A stretch of DNA of 14,035 bases, taken from positions 1 through 14,035 of the forward strand of contig CAVOLB010000009.1 in the NCBI GenBank assembly GCA_963696655.1, written 5' to 3'. The position numbers were made by a program, and so were the translations under genes. Shown piece after piece: positions 5,556 through 12,833 of this stretch. The notes under the pieces were generated by a model. It did not search any database and had not been told where the DNA came from. It was given only the letters and a program-made list of their open reading frames with translations. The first letter of the stretch is position 1; every line of letters starts with the position of its first letter. The DNA comes from Hypericibacter sp963696655. GTDB lineage: Bacteria; Pseudomonadota; Alphaproteobacteria; Dongiales; Dongiaceae.

Positions 5556-6803
5556 GTGGCCGACGAACTTCCATCGATCGAAACCGGCTGCTGCATTGTC
5601 GGCGGCGGTCCGGCCGGGATGATGCTGGGCCTCATGCTGGCGCGTGCCGGCGTCGCGGTCACGGTGCTCGAGAAACATGCCGACTTCTTCCGCGACTTCC
5701 GCGGCGACACCATCCATCCCTCGACCCTGGAGCTGATCTACGAGCTGGGGCTGCTGCCGGAGTTCCTGACGCGGCCGCATGAAGAGGTTCGGCATCTCAA
5801 TGCGGTGATCGGCAACTCGACCATCCGGATCGCCGATTTCAGCCATCTGCCGACCCATTGCCGGTTCGTCGCGCTGATGCCGCAATGGGATTTCCTGAAC
5901 TTCCTCGCCGTGAAGGCGGGCCGCTATCCGAACTTCCGGCTGCTGATGGAGACCGAGGCCGCGGACCTGATCGAGGAGTCGGGCCGCGTGACCGGCGTCC
6001 GGGCCCGCTCAGGGCAGGGCGCGCTCACGCTCCGGGCCGATCTGATCGTGGGTGCCGACGGGCGGCATTCGCGACTGCGCGATCGAGCCGGCCTTCCGGT
6101 CGAACGTCTCGGCTCGCCGATCGACGTGCTCTGGATGCGTCTGTCGCGCCGCCCGAGCGATGGCGACGAGCCGCTCGGGCGCATCAATGGCGGCCGCATC
6201 CTGGTGATGCTCAATCGCGACAGCTATTGGCAATGTGCGCTGGTCATCCGCAAGGACGGGTTCGAGGCGATCAAGCAGCAGGGCCTGGGCGCGGTGCGGG
6301 AAGCGATCGCGCTGGGAGCACCCTATATGCGCGATCGTGTCGGCGAGCTCACCAGCTGGGACGATATCAAACTATTGACCGTGACTGTCGATCGGCTGAC
6401 CCGATGGCATCGCCCGGGGCTGCTCTTCATCGGCGATGCCGCCCATGCCATGTCGCCGATCGGCGGGGTCGGCATCAATCTCGCGATCCAGGATTCGGCC
6501 GCCGCGGCGAACATCCTGGCCGCGGCCCTGCGTCAAGGGAGGCCGACAGACGGCCAGCTCGAGGCTGTGCAGCGCCGGCGCATGCTGCCGACCCGCATCA
6601 TTCAGTGGCTGCAGGTCACGATCCAGAACCGGGTCATCGGTCCCGTCCTGGCGAAGGATTCGCAGATCGAGGCACCTTGGCAGCTTCGCCTTCTGGGCCG
6701 CTTGCCGCTGTTGCAGCGCATTCCGGCACGGCTGGTCGGGCTGGGAATTCGTCCGGAACATGTCCGGACGACGGCGCTGCCCCCGCTGCCCAGGGGTTCG
6801 TGA
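5556..6803 (+). CDS. FAD-dependent class A monooxygenase (PHBH-fold)
   Basis: A 415-residue cytosolic flavoprotein. It has the dinucleotide motif G16-G-G-P-A-G21 followed by V-T-V-L-E-K-H. A second FAD contact is R46-D-F-R-G-D51-T-I-H-P-S-T, and the D-G region is L-I-V-G-A-D-G-R-H-S. The G-D motif, G293-D-A-A-H-A-M-S-P-I-G-G-V-G-I-N, binds the FAD ribityl chain. Such enzymes use NAD(P)H and O2 to hydroxylate or epoxidise aromatic or isoprenoid-like substrates. The subfamily with F-R-G-D-T-I-H-P-S-T has no assigned substrate that I can name. GTG 5556 is preferred, with AAGGGGG about eight bases upstream; a TTG at 5532 overlapping the previous stop would add eight residues but lacks a spaced ribosome site. 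The 20-base gap after the YffB-like gene suggests co-transcription. The following 229 bases (6804-7032) show nothing recognisable. Confidence 0.93.
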   Translation: MADELPSIETGCCIVGGGPAGMMLGLMLARAGVAVTVLEKHADFFRDFRGDTIHPSTLELIYELGLLPEFLTRPHEEVRHLNAVIGNSTIRIADFSHLPTHCRFVALMPQWDFLNFLAVKAGRYPNFRLLMETEAADLIEESGRVTGVRARSGQGALTLRADLIVGADGRHSRLRDRAGLPVERLGSPIDVLWMRLSRRPSDGDEPLGRINGGRILVMLNRDSYWQCALVIRKDGFEAIKQQGLGAVREAIALGAPYMRDRVGELTSWDDIKLLTVTVDRLTRWHRPGLLFIGDAAHAMSPIGGVGINLAIQDSAAAANILAAALRQGRPTDGQLEAVQRRRMLPTRIIQWLQVTIQNRVIGPVLAKDSQIEAPWQLRLLGRLPLLQRIPARLVGLGIRPEHVRTTALPPLPRGS

Positions 6804-7032
6804 CGGTTTCGATCGGCGCTAGTGGAATCCGGCATAAACGCAATGTTATGAATAGGTTGTCGACGCGGCCAACCCCGCTAGCGCGCGCTGCCAGGCGCGA
6901 AATCGCGAGCCCGTCAATCCGGCGGAATGGATGAGACCCCATCGCCGAGACCGGACATGACTGTTCGGTGACGCGCCCCTAAGATGCCGCCCTCCTGGAC
7001 GGTGGCCCGCCGGCCGGATTCGGAAATGCGTG

Positions 7033-7506
7033 ATGTATCAGTTCCTCGAACGGGATCAGCTTCAGTCGGTCGATATCGATCGGCTCTATCGCCATTGGGA
7101 TGAGCTTCGGCAAGGCCGTGACTTTCCCTCCAAGGGCGATATCGATCCGACCGCGATCGTGTCCTGCCTCCCCTTCATGTCGATCGCCGAGATTCATCAC
7201 GAGCCGCTGCGCATCCGCTATCGCCTGGTGGGCACCGAGATCGTGCGGCTTCGCGGCGTCGACTTCACCTGGAAATGGCTGCATGAGCTCGGTTGGAATC
7301 AGGAGACGGTCGCCGAGTTCCTGACGCAATACGACGCGATGCTGCGCCAGCGCAAACCGGTCTTCGGCGTCGACGATATCCTCTGGGTCGACGGGCGCAC
7401 GCGCCTCTACGAGTGGGCATTGATGCCGCTTTCCGACGACGGGAAAACCATCAGCCATTGCCTCGTCATCGAGGATCTGCGGGCATCGGGCCGTCCGTTG
7501 CGATAG
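7033..7506 (+). CDS. PAS_5 (PF07310-type) domain protein
   Basis: A 157-residue soluble protein that is essentially one PAS_5 domain. The recognisable core is H-W-D-E-L-R-Q-G-R-D-F-P-S-K, followed by D-I-D-P-T-A-I and L-P-F-M, then R-I-R-Y-R-L-V-G-T-E-I-V. A late beta strand reads Y-E-W-A-L-M-P-L-S-D-D-G. No kinase, GGDEF, HTH or other output domain is attached, and no membrane segment is present. Rhodospirillales genomes often carry many such stand-alone copies, and their signal and partner are unknown. The ATG at 7033 has GGAA seven bases upstream; a GTG directly before it is an alternative. The gene is flanked by 229 and 331 non-coding bases, so it is probably a single transcription unit. 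Confidence 0.88.
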   Translation: MYQFLERDQLQSVDIDRLYRHWDELRQGRDFPSKGDIDPTAIVSCLPFMSIAEIHHEPLRIRYRLVGTEIVRLRGVDFTWKWLHELGWNQETVAEFLTQYDAMLRQRKPVFGVDDILWVDGRTRLYEWALMPLSDDGKTISHCLVIEDLRASGRPLR

Positions 7507-7710
7507 CGACGGCTGAATTCTGATTCCATTGGAATTTCTTCCCCGCCGGCGGCACTTTTTCGTGGGCGGCCATCGGCATAAGCGCTCTCTCAGATTGACA
7601 TGAACAACAGTTAATGATGGAGTTGCGCCACCAGCGATAGAATTTCGCGAGACAGCGATCGAAACTTCCTCGTGAGAGCAGTGGCGGCCAAACCTGCGCA
7701 ATCGATACGC

Positions 7711-7732
7711 AAGCAGGACGTGATTCCTGCTT
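7711..7732 (+). other. Stem-loop in the ABC operon leader
   Basis: AAGCAGGA (7711-7718) pairs perfectly with TCCTGCTT (7725-7732) over a six-base loop CGTGAT. Only one more T follows the stem, so it is a poor terminator; it may be an operator dyad or an RNA structure in the 5' leader. Confidence 0.45.
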
Positions 7733-7776
7733 TCAGAGTCGACTCCAACCCTTCCGACATCGATAGCGGGCCGCCA

Positions 7777-7794
7777 TGCCGTCTGACGACGGCA
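7777..7794 (+). other. Stem-loop near the binding-protein start
   Basis: TGCCGTC (7777-7783) pairs with GACGGCA (7788-7794) over a TGAC tetraloop, and GGCC on each side (about 7769-7772 and 7795-7798) can lengthen it across an internal bulge. It ends 43 bases before the ATG at 7838, so it does not mask the ribosome site directly. Confidence 0.45.
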
Positions 7795-7837
7795 GGCCGA
7801 AGGGTATTCGTTCCAACCCATCTGAAAGGCGACGGCG

Positions 7838-9121
7838 ATGCGTAATCATGACGCTGGTGTGAGCGCGATTCTGGAAAGTCTGCGGGCAGGCCGGATTTCG
7901 CGAAGGCAGGCCTTCAAGACCTTGGCGGCGTTGGGCGTGGGTTCGGCGCTGTTGCCGTCATTGACGCGCATGGCTTCGGCGGACGATGCCTTGATGGGTC
8001 CCGGCGGCATTCCGCTGGCGCGTCCCGACAAGCCGGTCACGCTGCCGCTGTGGGAAGATCCGATCAAGAGCGGCCTCGAGCCCGAGACCGACGGCACCTT
8101 CACGATCTTCAATTACTCGGACTATATCGATAAGAAGCTGGTCGACGAGTTCGGCAAGCTGCACAAGGTGAAGACCCAGATCACCACCTTCGACAGCATG
8201 GACCAGTGCATCACGCGCCTCGCGACGCACGCGGTCCGCGCCGACGTCACCAACATCACGCCCGACCGGCTGGCCCAGGCGGTCGCCGGCAAGCTGATCA
8301 AGCCGGTCAATCCGGACTATGTGCCGAACCTCAAGAAGAACGTCTGGCCGACATTGCACAGCCCGTTCTACGACCAGGAATCGCGCTACACCGTTCCCTA
8401 TACCGTCTATACGACCGGCATCGGCTGGCGTAACGACAAGGTCAAGGAGGACATCCCCAACCTCTCGAACCCCTGGTCGATCTTCTGGAACTCGCAGGCC
8501 TATAAGGGCTTCGTCGGCGTGCTCGACGATTCGCGCGAGGCGCTGGTGCTCGCCATGCTCTATCGCGGCAAGTACGACATCAACACCGAGGATCCGGCCG
8601 AGATCGACGCGGCGCTCGCCGATCTGAAGGCGCTGATCCCGATCTGCAATCCCAAGGTCAACATCACCGAATATCAGACGCTGCCCGAAGGCACCTGCTA
8701 CCTGCATCATTGCTGGTCGGGCGATCTCCTCGGCGGCGTGTTCTCCTACATGCCCGAAGGCACCGATCCGGCGGTCCTGAGCTACTGGTCGGCGCCGAAG
8801 GGCAAGGGTCCGATTCAGAACGACTGCTGGGCGATCTCGGCCTCGACCAAGAAGCCGGTGCTGGCCCATCTCTGGCTCGACTACATCGTCAACAACACCG
8901 TCGCGACCGACAATTTCCTCGGCTTCAACGGCTATCAGCCGCCGATGAACTCGATCACGCCGGAGAAGCTGATCGCGGAAGGCCGCATCCCGGCCAATCT
9001 CAAGACCGCCGTGATGACGGCCGACGATTTCGGCGACGGCGCCATCCAGGAGATGACGCTCACGGCGAAAGGCCAGGCGCTGTGGCAGAGCGCCTACGCG
9101 AAGTTCCTCTCGGGCGCATAG
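7838..9121 (+). CDS. ABC transporter periplasmic binding protein, PotD/PotF-like, Tat-exported
   Basis: A 427-residue extracellular solute-binding protein. The N-terminus has a twin-arginine signal, S21-R-R-Q-A-F-K, then a hydrophobic stretch and a probable cleavage site after A-S-A48, so it is exported folded. The mature part aligns by eye with PotD: N-Y-S-D-Y for N-W-T-E-Y, V-L-D-D-S-R-E-A for L-L-T-D-D-A-R-E-V, and C-W-S-G-D for I-W-N-G-S. Several polyamine-contact positions are kept (the Asp/Glu of D-D-x-R-E, a Trp and an Asp), while the tyrosine pair and one tryptophan of PotD seem replaced. Five cysteines (124, 270, 287, 292, 330) are unusual for a periplasmic protein. Putrescine/spermidine or a related amine is the best guess, not proven. 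It heads a four-gene importer operon, with the first permease five bases on. Confidence 0.93.
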   Translation: MRNHDAGVSAILESLRAGRISRRQAFKTLAALGVGSALLPSLTRMASADDALMGPGGIPLARPDKPVTLPLWEDPIKSGLEPETDGTFTIFNYSDYIDKKLVDEFGKLHKVKTQITTFDSMDQCITRLATHAVRADVTNITPDRLAQAVAGKLIKPVNPDYVPNLKKNVWPTLHSPFYDQESRYTVPYTVYTTGIGWRNDKVKEDIPNLSNPWSIFWNSQAYKGFVGVLDDSREALVLAMLYRGKYDINTEDPAEIDAALADLKALIPICNPKVNITEYQTLPEGTCYLHHCWSGDLLGGVFSYMPEGTDPAVLSYWSAPKGKGPIQNDCWAISASTKKPVLAHLWLDYIVNNTVATDNFLGFNGYQPPMNSITPEKLIAEGRIPANLKTAVMTADDFGDGAIQEMTLTAKGQALWQSAYAKFLSGA

Positions 9122-9126
9122 TATCG

Positions 9127-10038
9127 ATGCGCGAACATTCCGGGATCTATCCGCGCGGCCTCTGGCCGGCCTTCGCCCTTCCGGGCGTGGTCTGGCTGGT
9201 CCTTCTCTTCCTGGTGCCGTTCTATGCGGTGATCGGCGTCGCCTTCGGCGGCGTCGATCCGATCTTCATGATCCCGATGCCGGCCTGGAATCCCCTGGAG
9301 TGGAACTTCGATTCGCTGCTCCAGACGCTCCGGGGGTTCCTGCCGGGCGGCGACTATTGGGCGGTGTTCATTCGCACCACCGTCTATGTCGGCCTCGCCT
9401 TGTCGATCTGCCTGCTCGTGGGCTATCCGGTCGCCTATTACATCTCGCGGCACACGCGGCGCACCAAGTCGGTGCTGCTGGCGCTGCTGGTGCTGCCCTT
9501 CTGGGTCAGCTACCTGATGCGCATGCTGGCCTGGGTGAATCTCTTCTCGCCCTCGGGCTATGTGAACGACTTCCTCGTCTGGTCGCATATCATGCCCGAT
9601 CCGCCGGACTGGCTGAACGGCAACCCGGTCTCGGTCATCCTGGCGCTGGTCTATGGCTATATCCCCTACCTGATCCTGCCGCTGCTGGCGGCACTCGACC
9701 GCATCGACAAGAGCCTGCTGGAGGCGGCGCGCGACCTGGGCGCCAATCCCTTCAGCGCCTTCCTCCACGTCACGCTGCCCTTGTCGATGACCGGCATATT
9801 GGGGGCCAGCGTCATCATCGCGCTGCCGATGTTCGGCGACTACTACACGCCCAACATCATCTCCGGCTCGCCCACCACCAGCATGCTCGGCAACCAGATC
9901 GATCTCTACTTCCATGGCGGTCCGCAGCCCTCGGTCGGCGCCTCGCTCACCATGATCCTGGCGCTCTTCCTGGCGGTGCTGATGACCTACTACATGTATT
10001 CCGTCGCCAAGGCGACGCGCGAGGTGCGCGATGAGTGA
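9127..10038 (+). CDS. ABC transporter permease, PotB/PotH-like
   Basis: A 303-residue inner-membrane permease with about six helices (near residues 14-38, 80-104, 114-138, 165-186, 216-238 and 265-288). The cytoplasmic EAA loop starts at E199 (E-A-A-R-D-L-G-A ... L-P-L-S); it docks on the ATPase. The order after the binding protein and the P-F-W-V-S-Y-L-M-R segment agree with the first permease of spermidine/putrescine-type importers. The start at 9127 follows the previous stop by five bases and has no strong ribosome site, suggesting coupling. It overlaps the second permease by eight bases, so the two subunits of the heterodimer are made together. Confidence 0.95.
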   Translation: MREHSGIYPRGLWPAFALPGVVWLVLLFLVPFYAVIGVAFGGVDPIFMIPMPAWNPLEWNFDSLLQTLRGFLPGGDYWAVFIRTTVYVGLALSICLLVGYPVAYYISRHTRRTKSVLLALLVLPFWVSYLMRMLAWVNLFSPSGYVNDFLVWSHIMPDPPDWLNGNPVSVILALVYGYIPYLILPLLAALDRIDKSLLEAARDLGANPFSAFLHVTLPLSMTGILGASVIIALPMFGDYYTPNIISGSPTTSMLGNQIDLYFHGGPQPSVGASLTMILALFLAVLMTYYMYSVAKATREVRDE

Positions 10039-10981
10039 GGCGGCACTGACGACGCGTGCCGTGCGCCGGCCGCAGCGGACCTTCGGGCGTCGCGCCGCCG
10101 ACTGGATCGCCAACCCCTGGGGCAAGCCGCGCTTCCTGGTGCTGCTGACCTGGGTCTATGTCATCTCCTCGATCGCGCCCGTCATCATCGCGGTCCAGTT
10201 CTCCTTCAACGACGGGCGCTCTCAGACCGCCTGGCAGGGCTTCGCCGGGGCGCGCTGGTACTGGGGCGATCCGGTCAATTCGGTCTGGCACGACCCGGCG
10301 CTGCAGCATGCCCTGTTCCAGAGCCTGAAGCTCGCGGGCCTCGACATGCTGATCGCGACGCCGCTGGGCGTGATGCTGGCGCTGGGCCTCGCGCGCTGGC
10401 GCGGCCGGGCCGCCAGCGCCTCCAACTTCCTGATGCTGTTTCCGCTGGTGACGCCCGAGATCGTGATGGGCGTCTCGCTGTCGCTGGCCTTCCTCAACGT
10501 CTTCACCTTCATCGAGCCCAGCACCACCGCGCAGGTCCTCGGACATGTGACCTTCTCGCTCTCCTACGTCGTGGTGATCGTGCGCGGGCGCCTGTTCTCG
10601 ATCGGGCGCCAGTATGAGGAAGCGGCGGCCGATCTCGGGGCCACGCCCTGGGAAACCCTGCGGCTGGTGCTGCTGCCGCTGCTGATGCCGGCGATCTTCT
10701 CGAGCCTGATGATCGTGTTCGCGATCTCGATCGACGATTTCGTGATCAGCCAGTGGCTCTCCTGCGGCGCCGATTGCGACACCATCCCGATCCGGATCTA
10801 CAGCGCGACGCGGGCGGCCCCGCTGCCGTCGATCAACGCGCTCGCCTCGATCATGGTCTATTTCACGCTCATCGCCGTCGGCATTTCCTATCTGGTCTAT
10901 CGCGTCATGACGCGCGGCGAACGGCCCGCGGGCGGCGCCGGCAAGTCGATGGTCAGCTCGATGGGCGCCTTCGATGTCTGA
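10031..10981 (+). CDS. ABC transporter permease, PotC/PotI-like
   Basis: A 316-residue inner-membrane permease, second half of the heterodimer. It has a soluble N-terminal extension of about 30 residues rich in arginine, then about six helices. The EAA loop starts at E197 (E-A-A-A-D-L-G-A ... L-P-L-L). The pattern S-I-D-D-F-V-I-S is the usual ending of the PotC/PotI group, where it reads S-x-D-D-F-V. GAGGTG six bases before the ATG, inside the end of the previous gene, supports this start. A 60-base gap separates it from the ATPase gene. Confidence 0.95.
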   Translation: MSEAALTTRAVRRPQRTFGRRAADWIANPWGKPRFLVLLTWVYVISSIAPVIIAVQFSFNDGRSQTAWQGFAGARWYWGDPVNSVWHDPALQHALFQSLKLAGLDMLIATPLGVMLALGLARWRGRAASASNFLMLFPLVTPEIVMGVSLSLAFLNVFTFIEPSTTAQVLGHVTFSLSYVVVIVRGRLFSIGRQYEEAAADLGATPWETLRLVLLPLLMPAIFSSLMIVFAISIDDFVISQWLSCGADCDTIPIRIYSATRAAPLPSINALASIMVYFTLIAVGISYLVYRVMTRGERPAGGAGKSMVSSMGAFDV

Positions 10982-11041
10982 GCGGGGCGGGGCGCCCGAG
11001 CTTTCGCCCTCGCGATCAATCCCAGCAACAGGAGTGCCTTC

Positions 11042-12154
11042 GTGGCCGGCGGCGAAGTAGAACTGGTCCATCTCGTCAAGCGGTTCGGCGCGTTCGTCGC
11101 GGTCGACGGCATCGACCTCCATATGCCGGCGGGCGAGTTCTTCTCGCTGCTGGGTCCCTCGGGCTGCGGCAAGACGACGACCTTGCGCATGATCGCCGGC
11201 TTCGAGCAGCCGACCGAGGGCCAGATCGTCCTCGACGGCGAGGACATGACGCAGACCCCGCCGCACCGCCGCCATGTCAACACGGTGTTCCAGAACTACG
11301 CGCTGTTCCCGCATCTGAACGTGTTCGACAATGTCGCCTTCGGTCTGCGGCGCGCGCGGGTGGAGAGGGACGAGGTCAATCGGCGGGTGCGGGAGGCGCT
11401 CGACCTGGTGCAGCTCACCAAGTTCGAGCGGCGCCGGCCGGCCATGATGTCGGGCGGCCAGCAGCAGCGCGTGGCGCTGGCCCGCGCCCTGGTGCTCAAG
11501 CCCGCGGTGCTGCTGCTGGACGAGCCGCTGGGTGCCTTGGACGCGAAGCTCCGCAAGCAGCTCCAGATCGAGCTCAAGGCGCTGCAGCAGCAGGTCGGCA
11601 TCACCTTCATCTATGTGACGCACGACCAGGAAGAGGCGCTCACCATGAGCGACCGCATCGCCGTCATGTCGAACGGCCGGGTCGAGCAGGTCGCGCCGCC
11701 CAAGCAGGTCTATGAGGAGCCCGCCACCGTGTTCGTCGCCGACTTCCTCGGCGTCTCCAACCTGATGGACGCGAATGCGCGCGGCGTCACGGGCGGGGGC
11801 CATTGCCAGGTGAAGGCCGGCGGCTTCGATCTGCGCTGCGCGCGCGGCGACACCTCGATCTCGGGCCAGACCAAGATCACCATCCGCCCCGAGCGCGTGA
11901 AGCTCGAGAAGAAGGACTCGACCGGCGAGAATCGCGTGCCGGGCCAGGTCGAGCGCTCGGTTTATCTCGGCAACGCGGTGCAGCTCATCGTGCGGCTCGC
12001 CACCGGCAACGTCATCCAGGTGCTGATGCAGAATGGCGGCGAGGAGATCCCGTTCGGCCCCGGCGATTCCGTGCAGGCCCATCTCCCGGCCGACGCGCTG
12101 CGCGTGCTGCTGGACACGGGCGCGCCGCTGCCGTCCGCGGAGGCGGCGAAGTAG
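11042..12154 (+). CDS. ABC transporter ATPase, PotA/PotG-like
   Basis: A 370-residue cytoplasmic ATPase that powers the importer. Motifs are Walker A G38-P-S-G-C-G-K-T45, Q-loop Gln84 in V-F-Q-N-Y-A-L-F-P-H, signature S137-G-G-Q-Q, Walker B L-L-L-D160-E161-P and switch His194. The C-terminal third is a TOBE_2-type domain (from about residue 240), as in PotA, CysA and UgpC-type ATPases, which often bears regulation. GTG 11042 is the start: AGGAGT lies seven bases upstream and no earlier start gives a better N-terminus. It is the last gene of the operon. 46 bases after its stop lies the first copy of a GC-rich palindromic repeat, which may end the transcript. Confidence 0.96.
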   Translation: MAGGEVELVHLVKRFGAFVAVDGIDLHMPAGEFFSLLGPSGCGKTTTLRMIAGFEQPTEGQIVLDGEDMTQTPPHRRHVNTVFQNYALFPHLNVFDNVAFGLRRARVERDEVNRRVREALDLVQLTKFERRRPAMMSGGQQQRVALARALVLKPAVLLLDEPLGALDAKLRKQLQIELKALQQQVGITFIYVTHDQEEALTMSDRIAVMSNGRVEQVAPPKQVYEEPATVFVADFLGVSNLMDANARGVTGGGHCQVKAGGFDLRCARGDTSISGQTKITIRPERVKLEKKDSTGENRVPGQVERSVYLGNAVQLIVRLATGNVIQVLMQNGGEEIPFGPGDSVQAHLPADALRVLLDTGAPLPSAEAAK

Positions 12155-12200
12155 GGGGCGAACGGGGCTCAGTTCATTTCGAAGGGGCTCAGACGCATTG

Positions 12201-12237
12201 TCCCCTCCCCCCTCGAGGGGGAGGGCTAGGGAGGGGG
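12201..12237 (+). repeat. GC-rich palindromic repeat, copy 1
   Basis: A 37-base unit consisting of a palindrome centred on CTCGAG with C-rich and G-rich arms, followed by a tail reading TAGGGAGGGGG. A copy in the opposite direction at 12331-12367 matches at 35 of 37 positions. The unit can fold into a strong hairpin just after the ABC operon. It looks like a REP-like interspersed repeat; other genomic copies cannot be seen from here. Confidence 0.75.
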
Positions 12238-12330
12238 TACCCTCCGAATCAGATTATTGAATCGCTGTTTCACTCTCGCGGCTCAACGCGGCGGAGTTGG
12301 GGCATTCGTCTGTTTGCTAGATCGCGTCAT

Positions 12331-12367
12331 CCCCCTCCCTAACCCTCCCCCTCGAGGGGGGAGGGAA
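12331..12367 (-). repeat. GC-rich palindromic repeat, copy 2 (inverted)
   Basis: The reverse complement of copy 1 with two substitutions. The two are separated by 93 bases that carry no gene, so the pair forms a large inverted repeat in the gap between the convergent ATPase and gcrA genes. It ends 13 bases before the gcrA stop codon and may act as a two-way terminator. Confidence 0.75.
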
Positions 12368-12380
12368 CAGGAAGAGGAAG

Positions 12381-12833
12381 CTACGCCGCGTCGACCTGGC
12401 GTTTGTGATAGGCCGCTGCGCAATGCTGCGTGCAGTACGGCCGTCCGGCTTCCGACGGCGCGCCGCAGAAATGGAAGCCTGCCTGCTTCGGGTCGCCGAT
12501 CGGCCACATGCAGCCTTTGCTGCCGCCGGCGGGGGCCGCCCCCGGCGCCTTGGCGCTGAGCTGCGGCTGCGGGGCCGGCGGTGCCGAGGGCATCGGTACC
12601 GGCTCGGCATGATGCTGGGGCGGCGCGACGCGGGCCGGACGCGGCATCGGCACGGGCTTCGCACCCGGCTCGCGCTTGATCGGCGACGGACGGGCCGACA
12701 GGCCCAGGCGATGGGCCTTGCCGATCACGGCATTGCGGCTGACGCCACCGAGCCGCTCGGCGATCTGACTCGCGGTCAGGCCCTGCATCCAGAGCGCCCG
12801 CAAGGCTTCAATCCGTTCCTCTGTCCACTCCAT
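12381..12833 (-). CDS. gcrA: GcrA cell-cycle regulator
   Basis: A 150-residue protein of the GcrA family, which in Caulobacter binds sigma70 holoenzyme and promoters with methylated GANTC sites to switch on S-phase genes. The N-terminal HTH domain reads M-E-W-T-E-E-R-I-E-A-L-R, then Q-I-A-E-R-L-G-G-V-S-R-N-A-V-I-G-K-A-H-R-L-G-L (residues 23-45). A proline- and alanine-rich linker spans about 48-104. The C-terminal part has C108-M-W-P-I-G-D-P, F-C123-G, and P-Y-C134-T-Q-H-C138, the conserved cysteine/histidine set of the sigma-contact domain. It is a little shorter than the Caulobacter protein owing to the linker. GGAGGA six bases before the ATG fixes the start. Four GANTC sites lie in the 260 bases upstream, which fits methylation-linked control. 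Confidence 0.96.
   Translation of the reverse strand: MEWTEERIEALRALWMQGLTASQIAERLGGVSRNAVIGKAHRLGLSARPSPIKREPGAKPVPMPRPARVAPPQHHAEPVPMPSAPPAPQPQLSAKAPGAAPAGGSKGCMWPIGDPKQAGFHFCGAPSEAGRPYCTQHCAAAYHKRQVDAA

Larger units (their letters stand above)
7507..7837 (+). promoter_or_regulatory. Leader and promoter region of the ABC importer operon
   Basis: 331 bases without a gene. It holds a 13-base palindrome ATTCCATTGGAAT (7523-7535), a TTGACA at 7595-7600 with no convincing -10 at the right distance, a palindrome GAGTCGACTC (7736-7745) made of two abutting GANTC sites, and two stem-loops described separately. The binding-protein ATG is preceded by AAAGGCGA. The true promoter is not resolved, and the region does not match a riboswitch I can recognise. 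Confidence 0.5.

Noticed and set aside
6804..7032. 229-base gap after the monooxygenase gene, checked for tRNA, small genes and terminators
   Set aside because: No cloverleaf, no convincing small reading frame with a ribosome site, and no hairpin followed by a T-run.
7595..7600. Perfect TTGACA before the importer operon
   Set aside because: No acceptable -10 lies 15-18 bases downstream, so I do not call it a promoter.
9094..10125. 343-codon open frame on the - strand
   Set aside because: Antisense shadow of the first permease with Q/R/D/H-rich composition and no domain.
9947..12082. 711-codon open frame on the - strand
   Set aside because: Antisense to the second permease and the ATPase, which carry all ABC motifs; its sequence is low-complexity H/R/D/Q typical of the complement of GC-rich coding DNA.
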